NCBI GenBank assembly: GCA_900551535.1
Contig: URWJ01000076.1
Span: 1 to 6,731, forward strand
DNA: 6,731 nucleotides
Source: an uncultured Granulicatella sp.
GTDB lineage: Bacteria; Bacillota; Bacilli; Lactobacillales; Aerococcaceae
Direction: 5' to 3'
Every line of letters starts with the position of its first letter. Within the stretch, counting starts at the first letter, position 1. Shown one piece after another: positions 1 to 6,715 of this stretch. The notes under the pieces were generated by a model. It saw only the letters and a list, made by a program, of their open reading frames with translations. It searched no databases and was not told the origin of the DNA. The translations under genes were made by a program, and so were the position numbers.

Positions 1-1074
1 GACCGTCAACCTGAATTTACACAAGTCGATATTGAAACAAGTTTCTTATCAGCTGAAGAAATTCAAGAAATGATGGAAGGCTTATTGAAGAAAGTGATGA
101 AAGATACATTGGATGTGGATGTTCAAACTCCATTCCCACGTATTTCATTTGCAGAAGCAATGGCTCGTTACGGAAACGACAAACCAGATACTCGTTTCGA
201 CTTAGAATTAATCGACGTGAGCGACATCATGAAAGAATCTGACCTTAAAGTGTTCAGTTCATGTATCGAAAACGGAGGAGAAGTAAAAGTCATTAACTTA
301 AAAGGACTTGCAGACGAATATTCTCGTAAAGATGCAGATAGCTTAGCAGACTTTGTTTCTAAATTCGGAGCTAAAGGTTTAGCATGGATTAAAGTTGAAG
401 AAGATGGCTTGAAAGGCCCAATCGCGAAATTCATCGTGAACCAAGAAGCTGCTTTCCGTGAACGTATCAATGCAGAAGTAGGAGATATCGTGTTCTTCTG
501 TGCAGACAAACCATCAGTGGTTGCTCAATCATTATCTGAATTACGTTTACACTTTGGTAAGAAACATAACTTAATCGATACAAACAAATTCAACTTCTTA
601 TGGGTTGTTGATTGGCCATTATTAGAACATGACGCTGAAGAAGACCGTTATGTTGCAATGCACCACCCATTCACTCGTCCAGCAAACGAAGATTTCCAAG
701 CATTAATCGATGATCCAGCGGGAGCGAAAGCACAAGCCTACGATATCGTATTAAATGGATATGAATTAGGTGGAGGTTCATTACGTATTTACCGTCGCGA
801 TATGCAAGAAGCGATGTTCAAAGTTTTAGGATTTACAAAAGAATCTGCAGAAAGTCAATTTGGATTCTTATTAGACGCATTAGATTACGGATTCCCACCA
901 CACGGAGGAATTGCTCTTGGTTTAGACCGTTTAGTAATGTTACTAGCTGGTGAAGACAACATCCGTGAAGTCATCGCGTTTCCTAAGAACAGCTCAGCAG
1001 TGGATCCAATGACACAAGCTCCAAGTGAAGTGTCAGCGAAACAATTAGATGAGCTTTCATTAAAAATTAAATAA
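1..1074 (+). CDS. aspS: Aspartate--tRNA ligase (AspRS), C-terminal part; 5' end outside window
   Basis: Cytoplasmic class II aminoacyl-tRNA synthetase that activates aspartate with ATP and charges tRNA-Asp. The frame is open from base 1, so the first ATG at position 70 is internal and not the start. The fragment is 357 residues; family members are about 590, so roughly 230 N-terminal residues (anticodon-binding OB fold, motif 1 and the start of motif 2) are missing. It opens with DRQPEFTQVDIE, the second half of class II motif 2. A bacterial-type GAD insertion follows at about fragment residues 60-170. The catalytic core resumes with FLWVVDWPL (around 198-206) and AMHHPFT (around 219-225). 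Motif 3, with GLDR at 307-310 and then the conserved AFPKNSSAVDPM, lies near the C-terminus. The ending is intact. Codon choice is rich in TTC (16 of 23 Phe, counted by hand), as expected of a highly expressed gene. Whether it also charges tRNA-Asn cannot be judged from this part. Confidence 0.97.
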   Translation, partial: DRQPEFTQVDIETSFLSAEEIQEMMEGLLKKVMKDTLDVDVQTPFPRISFAEAMARYGNDKPDTRFDLELIDVSDIMKESDLKVFSSCIENGGEVKVINLKGLADEYSRKDADSLADFVSKFGAKGLAWIKVEEDGLKGPIAKFIVNQEAAFRERINAEVGDIVFFCADKPSVVAQSLSELRLHFGKKHNLIDTNKFNFLWVVDWPLLEHDAEEDRYVAMHHPFTRPANEDFQALIDDPAGAKAQAYDIVLNGYELGGGSLRIYRRDMQEAMFKVLGFTKESAESQFGFLLDALDYGFPPHGGIALGLDRLVMLLAGEDNIREVIAFPKNSSAVDPMTQAPSEVSAKQLDELSLKIK

Positions 1075-1092
1075 GACCTGAATGGATTTCTA

Positions 1093-1100
1093 AAAGGAGG
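1093..1100 (+). promoter_or_regulatory. Strong Shine-Dalgarno that fixes a TTG start for the DeoR-family gene
   Basis: AAAGGAGG, a near-perfect complement to the 16S rRNA 3' end, lies 8 nt before the TTG at 1109. This spacing is ideal, whereas the next in-frame GTG at 1130 is 29 nt away. It is the main reason for accepting the rare TTG initiator. Confidence 0.85.
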
Positions 1101-1108
1101 AAGAAACT

Positions 1109-1876
1109 TTGAAGAGTAGTAAAGGGGTTGTGTTTAAACGGCAACAACGTATCCTTCAGCTTTTACAAGAAAACCATGAGATGTCTGTTGAAGACTTATC
1201 GAAAGAGTTAGAAGTTTCTGAAATCACCATTCGAAGAGATTTACAACAATTTGAAGACCAAGGAGTTATTGAGCGTTTCTACGGAGGCGCGCGGTATCTT
1301 GCTGGAAAAATTAAAAAAGAAAACGTGGATCAAATTCAATATAATTCCATGAAGAAAAACATCGCAAGAAGAGCCGCGGGATTAGTAAGAGATCATGATA
1401 TGGTCTTTATTAACTCAGGCTCTACTGCCTTTTTGTTATTAAATTTTCTAGCGGATGCCAACGTTACAATCTTAACGAATAATGGTCGTTCCATCTTCAA
1501 AAAGCCAACCACGAAAGCGTCAATCGTGATTAGTGGTGGAGAAATTTTCGAACAGAAAAAATCTCTTGTTGGGGATTTTGCGATTAACTCATTCTCAAAA
1601 GCGCGTGCAGACATTTGTTTCCTAGGTGTTGGAGGAATTAGTAAAAACGGGATTTCAACGTATGCACTGCCAGAGACGGCAGTGAACCGTGTGATTTTAG
1701 AACGTACAACAGGGCACCGCATCATTGTAACGGAAGGGTTTAAAGTGGGTCGTGATTCAAACTTTCATACAGCGGATTGTAATATGATTACTCATTTAAT
1801 TACAGATCATACCGCTGACCCTGAAACCGTAGCTTATTTGAAGAGTATCGGTGTGAAAGTGTTATTTATTTCGTAA
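1109..1876 (+). CDS. DeoR/GlpR-family transcriptional regulator, target unknown
   Basis: A 255-residue cytoplasmic DNA-binding protein, the usual length for the DeoR family, whose members are mostly repressors released by phosphorylated sugars. The N-terminal winged helix-turn-helix covers about residues 10-60: RQQRILQLL begins it, SEITIRRDL (37-45) is the family's recognition-helix signature, and RFYGGA (56-61) is the characteristic wing and linker. The C-terminal sensor domain (about 75-255) has the expected INSGSTA (101-107), ILTNNG (121-126), SGGE (142-145) and CFLGVGGISKNGIS (170-183) segments. The late segment, normally like ADSSKFG, reads TEGFKVG (208-214): the lysine and glycine are kept, but the aspartate-serine-serine part is changed. 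The start is TTG with a strong Shine-Dalgarno. The gene lies 34 nt after aspS and 24 nt before trmK, with no sugar-metabolism gene alongside, so the regulated pathway cannot be inferred. No clear operator palindrome is visible in the short upstream gap. Confidence 0.9.
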   Translation: MKSSKGVVFKRQQRILQLLQENHEMSVEDLSKELEVSEITIRRDLQQFEDQGVIERFYGGARYLAGKIKKENVDQIQYNSMKKNIARRAAGLVRDHDMVFINSGSTAFLLLNFLADANVTILTNNGRSIFKKPTTKASIVISGGEIFEQKKSLVGDFAINSFSKARADICFLGVGGISKNGISTYALPETAVNRVILERTTGHRIIVTEGFKVGRDSNFHTADCNMITHLITDHTADPETVAYLKSIGVKVLFIS

Positions 1877-1900
1877 TGAAAAAGAATGTAGAGGTATAAA

Positions 1901-2608
1901 ATGATTGAATTAGGAGAACGATTAACTTGTGTTGCTAGTTTTGTTCCAAACGGTTCAAAGGTATGCGATGTTGGTAGTGACCATGCGTATTTACCAGTGT
2001 ATTTAATTCAAAATAATCAGATTACTTCAGCGATTGCGGGTGAAGTAGTTGAAGGACCGTTATTATCAGCGAAGCAAACAGTTCGAGATTATCGAATGGA
2101 AGACCGCATCGAAGTTCGCTTTGGGGACGGATTGCAAATTCTTTCAAAAGAAGATGAGATTACTGCTGTTACGATTTGTGGGATGGGTGGCGAACTCATT
2201 TCTCGCATCCTAGAAGCTGGATATAGTGGCGGTCATTTAAACGGTCAAGAACGACTCATTCTTCAACCAAACGTTGCTGAGTATTTTGTGCGTGAATGGT
2301 TAATGATGCATTCGTACCGCATTACTCATGAGTCGGTCGTTGAAGATAATCATCGTTTGTACGAAATTATTGTCGCTGAACCAGTAAACGAACGTGTTGA
2401 ATACACAGAATTAGAATTAAAATACGGTCCTATTTTATTAAAAGAACCAACAGAATTATGTGTTGCAAAATGGAATCGAATGAACCGTAAAAATAAAGAA
2501 ATTTTGGAACAATTACAAAAGAGTAAGACGCCTCAACATGAAAAAATTGAGCAGTTTGAAAAAGCGTTTAATGAATTGCAAGGAGTGATTGATCGTGCCA
2601 ACAGTTAG
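1901..2608 (+). CDS. trmK: tRNA (adenine(22)-N1)-methyltransferase TrmK
   Basis: SAM-dependent enzyme that forms 1-methyladenosine at position 22 in the D-loop of bacterial tRNAs (B. subtilis YqfN/TrmK family). At 235 residues it has the family's normal length. The Rossmann-fold SAM site is seen as VCDVGSDHAYLP (residues 21-32). It is followed by the acidic/turn region GEVVEGPL (47-54), GDGL (75-78), the TrmK signature ICGMGGELI (92-100) and LILQPN (119-124). The tail from about 183 on is charged and probably helical, matching the C-terminal coiled coil of the family. The ATG at 1901 is preceded by GAGG at 1891-1894 with 6 nt spacing. The last 14 nt overlap the start of the Nif3-family gene, the usual partner of trmK in Firmicutes, so translational coupling is likely. 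Confidence 0.96.
   Translation: MIELGERLTCVASFVPNGSKVCDVGSDHAYLPVYLIQNNQITSAIAGEVVEGPLLSAKQTVRDYRMEDRIEVRFGDGLQILSKEDEITAVTICGMGGELISRILEAGYSGGHLNGQERLILQPNVAEYFVREWLMMHSYRITHESVVEDNHRLYEIIVAEPVNERVEYTELELKYGPILLKEPTELCVAKWNRMNRKNKEILEQLQKSKTPQHEKIEQFEKAFNELQGVIDRANS
2580..2585 (+). promoter_or_regulatory. Shine-Dalgarno inside trmK that selects the GTG start of the Nif3-family gene
   Basis: AAGGAG lies 9 nt before the GTG at 2595. The upstream TTG at 2589 would leave only 3 nt, too short for initiation, so the longer frame from 2589 is rejected in favour of GTG. Confidence 0.8.
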
Positions 2609-3740
2609 AGATGTGGTAAGTCGTTTTGAAAAACGAGTGCCAAAGAGTCTTTCGGTTCCAAAAGATCCCATTGGACTTCATTTTGGAGATTGGAATCAAG
2701 AAGTGAGAGTGATTATGACAACGTTGGATATTCGTCCAAGTGTCATCGAAGAAGCCATTGCTAAAAACGTTGATTTAATTATTGCGCATCATCCGCCAAT
2801 TTTTAGACCAGTTGCGTTATTTGATTTAACCGTTCCTCAAAATAAAATGTTCCAACAAATTTTGAAGCATGATATTGCGGTGTACGCAGCACATACCAAC
2901 CTTGATGTAGTAGAGGGTGGTGTGAATGATTGGTTGGCAGATGAATTGCTATTATCTGATGTAACAGTGATGTCTCCAACAACTACCATTCCATCTGTGA
3001 AGGTGATTACTTTTGTCCCTAAAAATGATGCAGAGAAAGTTTTAGAAGCGATGTTTGAAGCGGGAGCTGGAACTATCGGTGACAACTATAAAGACTGTGC
3101 CTTCCAAAGCTCTGGCGTAGGACAATTTACACCCGTTGAAGGAGCAAATCCTGCAATCGGATCGTTAAACAAACCAGAATTTGTAGAAGAAGTCAAACTA
3201 GAAGTTGTATGCTCTGAAGAAGTGTTAAGTGATGTTTTACGCTTCTTAAGAGAAACACATCCTTACGAAGAACCAGCAATCGACGTCTTCTCGTTGAAGA
3301 ATGCTGGAAAGACTTTAGGTTTTGGCCGTGTAGGAAATCTTCCAAAAGCAATGACTGGGGATGAATTTATCTCTTTTGTTACTGAGCGCTTTAATCTTAA
3401 AGGCTTACGTTATGTTCCATCTCGTGTGAATCCAGATGGCCTTATTTCAAGAGTTGCCGTTATGGGTGGCTCAGGCGGAAATTATTACATGGATGCGCTC
3501 AGAAACGGAGCGGATGCCTTTGTGACAGGTGATATTTTTTATCATACAGCACATGATATTCAAGAGACTCCATTATTCCTAGTGGATGCTGGGCATCATA
3601 TCGAAGTTGTATGTCGAAAACAATTAGCCAAATGGGCTCGTGAATGGAAAGAAGAAAACAATTGGGATGTAACAGTGATTGAAAGTGAAACTTTTACAGA
3701 TCCATTTGAATTTTATAAAGCAGGTGAAGAAAATGCATAA
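2595..3740 (+). CDS. yqfO: Nif3-like dinuclear metal centre protein (YqfO type, with PII/CutA-like insert)
   Basis: Conserved cytoplasmic protein of the Nif3/YbgI/YqfO family, which forms toroidal hexamers with two metal ions per subunit. It is often labelled GTP cyclohydrolase 1 type 2, but its physiological reaction is not settled. The protein is 381 residues from GTG. Candidate metal ligands are visible: His65-His66 in IIAHHPPIF, Asp104 in HTNLDVVEGG, and His334 or His335 with Glu337 in DAGHHIEVV. The two Nif3 half-domains (about 1-130 and 235-375) are separated by an insert of roughly 100 residues. The insert contains VKVITFVP (135-142) and THPYEEPAIDVF (221-232), the PII/CutA-like module that marks the long Gram-positive form. 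The gene overlaps trmK by 14 nt and pepT by 8 nt, so the three genes are probably co-translated. Codon choice is clearly less optimised than in pepT (TTC in 5 of 22 Phe). Family assignment is firm; function is not. Confidence 0.93.
   Translation: MPTVRDVVSRFEKRVPKSLSVPKDPIGLHFGDWNQEVRVIMTTLDIRPSVIEEAIAKNVDLIIAHHPPIFRPVALFDLTVPQNKMFQQILKHDIAVYAAHTNLDVVEGGVNDWLADELLLSDVTVMSPTTTIPSVKVITFVPKNDAEKVLEAMFEAGAGTIGDNYKDCAFQSSGVGQFTPVEGANPAIGSLNKPEFVEEVKLEVVCSEEVLSDVLRFLRETHPYEEPAIDVFSLKNAGKTLGFGRVGNLPKAMTGDEFISFVTERFNLKGLRYVPSRVNPDGLISRVAVMGGSGGNYYMDALRNGADAFVTGDIFYHTAHDIQETPLFLVDAGHHIEVVCRKQLAKWAREWKEENNWDVTVIESETFTDPFEFYKAGEENA
3722..3726 (+). promoter_or_regulatory. Shine-Dalgarno for pepT inside the end of the Nif3-family gene
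   Basis: AGGTG lies 6 nt before the ATG at 3733. It supports the 408-residue pepT product over a longer frame opening at the TTG at 3679, which would add 18 residues absent from normal PepT proteins. Confidence 0.75.
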
Positions 3741-4959
3741 AGAAATAACAGAACGTTTTATCCGTTACGTAAAGAAAGAAACAAGATCTGACGAAACAAG
3801 TCAAACAGTCCCAACAACGCCTTCTCAAACAGCCTTTTTAAAAGACTTAGAACAAGAATTAAATGAATTAGGATTCCAAGAAGTGTATTTAAATCCTAAA
3901 AACAGCTTCCTAACAGCAACAATCCCATCAAACGTTGACCATGAAGTGCCAACAGTTGGTTTCATTGCTCACGTGGACACAGCGGACTTTGAAGCTAGAA
4001 ATATTCAACCGCAAATTCACGAAAACTATAATGGTGAAGCAATCGTTTTAGACGAAGAAGGAAAATTTGTACTAGATCCTAAAGACTTCCCGAACTTAAA
4101 GAACTATGTTGGACAAACATTAATCACAACAAACGGGAAAACTTTACTAGGTGCTGATGACAAATCTGGTGTGACAGAAATCGTAACAGCAGGTGCATAT
4201 TTATTACAACATCCAGAAATCAAACACGGAAAAATTCGTGTAGCGTTTGGTCCTGATGAAGAAATCGGACGTGGCGCTGATTTATTCGACGTAGAGCAAT
4301 TTGCATGTGATTTTGCTTATACAATGGACGGTGGACCCGTTGGTGAATTAGAATACGAAAGCTTCAACGCTTGTCGTGCTACAGTTCGTATTCAAGGAAA
4401 AAATGTTCACCCTGGTACAGCGAAAGATACAATGGTGAGCGCACTTGAATTAGCACGTAAGTTCCAAAACGCACTTCCAGAATTCGAAGTTCCTGAACAT
4501 ACAACAGGACGTGAAGGATTCTATCACTTAGTAGCTGCAGAAGGTGTTGTGGAAGAAGCGAAATTAGTGTACATCTTACGTGACCACAGCCGTGAATTAT
4601 TCAATGCGAAAAAGGACATGATGCTTCGTATCGCTTCTCGTATGAATAAAGAGTTAGATACAGACCGTATTACTGTTGATTTACACGACGAATACTACAA
4701 CATGGCTGAAATTATCGAGAAAGATATCCGTTGTGTTGATGTGGCAAAACAAGCGTTAGAAAACTTAGACATCGTCCCAATTATTAAACCAATCCGTGGT
4801 GGTACTGATGGTTCTAAAATTTCATTCATGGGATTACCAACGCCAAACATCTTTGCTGGTGGCGAAAACATGCATGGACGTTATGAATATGTTGCTGTTG
4901 AATCAATGGAAAAAGCAACACAAGTCATTATCGAAATTGCTCGTTTAGCAGCATTATAA
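3733..4959 (+). CDS. pepT: Peptidase T (tripeptide aminopeptidase), M20B family
   Basis: Cytoplasmic dizinc aminopeptidase that removes the N-terminal residue from tripeptides, finishing the breakdown of imported or intracellular peptides. The product is 408 residues, the family's standard length. The catalytic set is complete: His80 and Asp82 in IAHVDTAD, Asp142 in GADDKSG, the Glu176-Glu177 pair in FGPDEEIGRGAD, Asp199 in YTMDGGPVGELE, and His381 in GGENMHGRYEYV. The dimerisation (lid) domain is the middle stretch from about 210 to 320, including NVHPGTAKD (224-232). The start is the ATG overlapping the last 8 nt of the Nif3-family gene. Codon use is rich in TTC (11 of 19 Phe) and AAC (12 of 19 Asn), resembling aspS rather than its immediate upstream neighbours, which suggests higher expression. 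No sign of damage or transfer. Confidence 0.98.
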   Translation: MHKEITERFIRYVKKETRSDETSQTVPTTPSQTAFLKDLEQELNELGFQEVYLNPKNSFLTATIPSNVDHEVPTVGFIAHVDTADFEARNIQPQIHENYNGEAIVLDEEGKFVLDPKDFPNLKNYVGQTLITTNGKTLLGADDKSGVTEIVTAGAYLLQHPEIKHGKIRVAFGPDEEIGRGADLFDVEQFACDFAYTMDGGPVGELEYESFNACRATVRIQGKNVHPGTAKDTMVSALELARKFQNALPEFEVPEHTTGREGFYHLVAAEGVVEEAKLVYILRDHSRELFNAKKDMMLRIASRMNKELDTDRITVDLHDEYYNMAEIIEKDIRCVDVAKQALENLDIVPIIKPIRGGTDGSKISFMGLPTPNIFAGGENMHGRYEYVAVESMEKATQVIIEIARLAAL

Positions 4960-4976
4960 TTTTAGACAAGAAAAAG

Positions 4977-4983
4977 AAAGGAG
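4977..4983 (+). promoter_or_regulatory. Shine-Dalgarno of rqcH
   Basis: AAAGGAG lies 7 nt before the ATG at 4991, in the 31-nt gap after pepT. Strong match and spacing confirm the start. Confidence 0.8.
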
Positions 4984-4990
4984 TGAGTTC

Positions 4991-6706
4991 ATGACATTTG
5001 ATGGTATTTTCACCAAATGGATGATGGACGAAGTAGCGCCTCAATTAGTGGGAGGACGGATTACAAAGATTCATCAGCCATTACCATACGATGTACAGTT
5101 CACCATTCGTGCTAACCGTAAGAACTACTTACTTGTTTGTTCGGCACATCCAATGATGGCTCGTGTACAATTTATTTCTGAGAAACCAGAGAATCCAGAA
5201 GTTGCTCCTAACTTTTGTATGATTCTTCGTAAGTATTTAGAAGGGTCTATTATTCAATCATTCACTCAAGTGGAAAATGACCGTATTTTACACATGGACG
5301 TTTCCACACGTGATGAACTTGGAGATAAGGCGGGGTACCGTTTCACTATTGAGATGATGGGTCGTCACAGTAATTTATTTTTGGTGAATCAAGAAGATAA
5401 CACGATTATCGATTGCGTGAAGCGCGTCTCTCTTGGCCAAAACAGTTATCGTACCTTACAACCAGGTGCTGGCTATGTGATGCCTCCTCAAACTCAAAAG
5501 AAAAATCCTTTTGAGTATTCGCTCTTTGAATTAGACAGTTTACTTCATCCATTTATGGACGAACCTGGTGAGAGAACATTGATGAATGTCTTTCAAGGGA
5601 TTAGTAAACAGTCAGCTCACGAAATTGTGGAGCGTAGTGAAAGAGAGGGACAAAGTTTAGCGGAAGCCTTACATCACTATCTCGAAGAAGGAAATACATC
5701 GATTCAGCCTACACTTACAAAGGTAGAGGATGGGAAGACATACTTCTTACCATTCCCATATTTAAGTAAGACTGGTGAATCCCAAAGTTTTGATACACTT
5801 TCTGAATTGTTAAGTGCGTACTATGTACAGAAGATTCAAGAAGAGAAGATTCAACAATTAGCAGGGCACCTATTACAAATGTTGAAATCTGAACTGCGTA
5901 AGAACCGTGAGAAAATGGTAAAACTCGATGAAGACTTAGCACGAACTGAAGATGCGGATCATTATCGCGTTTATGGAGACTTGATTAACACATACCAACA
6001 CCAAGTTGAAAAAGGTGCAAGTAGTGTAACGGTTCAAAACTTCTATCAAGACTATGAAGAAGTGACGATTCCATTAAATCCATTATTAACGGCTTCCCAA
6101 AATGCGCAGGCGTATTTTAAAAAATACCAAAAACTAAGAAATGCGGTAACGCATATTCATGAGCAACAAGAAGCCACTAAAAACGAGATGGACTACCTAG
6201 AAAGTGTTATTTACCAAATTGAAGAAGCAGATGTATTCAACTTAGAAGCCATTCGTGAAGAGCTTGTGGCTAGTGGATACTTAAAGCGTTCTGCTCTGAA
6301 AAAAGGCATTAAGAAACAAGGTGGCGCGAAACCGCATGTGTTCTACGCAACAGATGGAACTCGTATTCTTGTTGGACGTAATAACTTACAAAATGACCAA
6401 TTAACGCTACGCCAAGCGAAAAAGGAATACTTATGGCTTCATGCGCAAAATATTCCTGGTTCGCACGTGATTATTGAATCCAGTGACCCGGCGGAAGAAA
6501 CGATTGGTGAGGGCGCGATGCTCGCGGCATACTACTCGAAATATCGACTTTCTGGGACGGTTCCTGTGGATTATGTTCAAGTATCGAAAATTCGTAAACC
6601 AAATGGAGCTAAACCAGGTTTTGTAGTCTACGAAGGCCAACAAAATACTTATATTACGCCTGATCCATTAAAGGTAGAAGCGTTAAGAAATAATAAACCG
6701 AAATAG
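4991..6706 (+). CDS. rqcH: RqcH (Rqc2/NEMF homologue, NFACT family), ribosome-associated quality control
   Basis: Binds stalled 50S subunits carrying peptidyl-tRNA and, with alanyl-tRNA and RqcP, adds C-terminal alanine tails that mark the nascent chain for proteolysis. Older annotations call it fibronectin-binding protein (FbpA/PavA type). It is 571 residues, matching the B. subtilis protein closely. The NFACT-N domain fills about residues 1-175 and carries Asp97-Arg98 (in ENDRIL), the pair known to be needed for alanine tailing, plus IEMMGRHSNLFLV (120-132). A helix-hairpin-helix segment follows at about 180-220 (NVFQGISKQSAHEI). A long charged helical middle region (about 275-430) should form the coiled coils. 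NFACT-R occupies about 447-560, with GRNNLQNDQLT (462-472) and LWLHAQNIPGSHVII (481-495). No signal peptide or membrane segment is present, which fits a ribosome-bound protein. It starts 31 nt after pepT and ends 9 nt before the next probable start. Confidence 0.97.
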   Translation: MTFDGIFTKWMMDEVAPQLVGGRITKIHQPLPYDVQFTIRANRKNYLLVCSAHPMMARVQFISEKPENPEVAPNFCMILRKYLEGSIIQSFTQVENDRILHMDVSTRDELGDKAGYRFTIEMMGRHSNLFLVNQEDNTIIDCVKRVSLGQNSYRTLQPGAGYVMPPQTQKKNPFEYSLFELDSLLHPFMDEPGERTLMNVFQGISKQSAHEIVERSEREGQSLAEALHHYLEEGNTSIQPTLTKVEDGKTYFLPFPYLSKTGESQSFDTLSELLSAYYVQKIQEEKIQQLAGHLLQMLKSELRKNREKMVKLDEDLARTEDADHYRVYGDLINTYQHQVEKGASSVTVQNFYQDYEEVTIPLNPLLTASQNAQAYFKKYQKLRNAVTHIHEQQEATKNEMDYLESVIYQIEEADVFNLEAIREELVASGYLKRSALKKGIKKQGGAKPHVFYATDGTRILVGRNNLQNDQLTLRQAKKEYLWLHAQNIPGSHVIIESSDPAEETIGEGAMLAAYYSKYRLSGTVPVDYVQVSKIRKPNGAKPGFVVYEGQQNTYITPDPLKVEALRNNKPK

Positions 6707-6715
6707 AGGGATGTT

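Noticed and set aside
168..509. Minus-strand open frame of 113 codons inside aspS
   Set aside because: It lies wholly opposite the conserved AspRS coding sequence, its product has no recognisable domain, and it is best explained as a shadow of the real frame.
1393..1725. Minus-strand open frame of 110 codons opposite the DeoR-family gene
   Set aside because: Opposite a conserved domain, composition typical of an antisense shadow, with no independent support.
2589..2594. TTG at 2589 as the start of the Nif3-family gene
   Set aside because: Only 3 nt from the AAGGAG Shine-Dalgarno; the GTG at 2595 has 9 nt spacing and gives a normal family N-terminus.
2837..3085. Minus-strand open frame of 82 codons opposite the Nif3-family gene
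   Set aside because: Shadow of the sense gene; no family resemblance.
3693..3719. TTTACA - 15 nt - TATAAA as a pepT promoter
   Set aside because: Spacing is short, and the expected transcription start near 3726 would remove most of the pepT Shine-Dalgarno at 3722-3726.
3679..3732. TTG at 3679 as the start of pepT
   Set aside because: Adds 18 residues not found in PepT proteins, has no well-placed Shine-Dalgarno, and the ATG at 3733 gives the standard 408-residue length.
5715..5942. Minus-strand open frames within rqcH (here and at 6431-6643)
   Set aside because: Both lie opposite conserved RqcH coding sequence and show no domain signature.
4991..6706. Surface fibronectin-binding adhesin as the primary role of the NFACT gene
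   Set aside because: No signal peptide, membrane segment or cell-wall anchor is present, and the Asp97-Arg98 and NFACT-R signatures fit the ribosome quality-control role.
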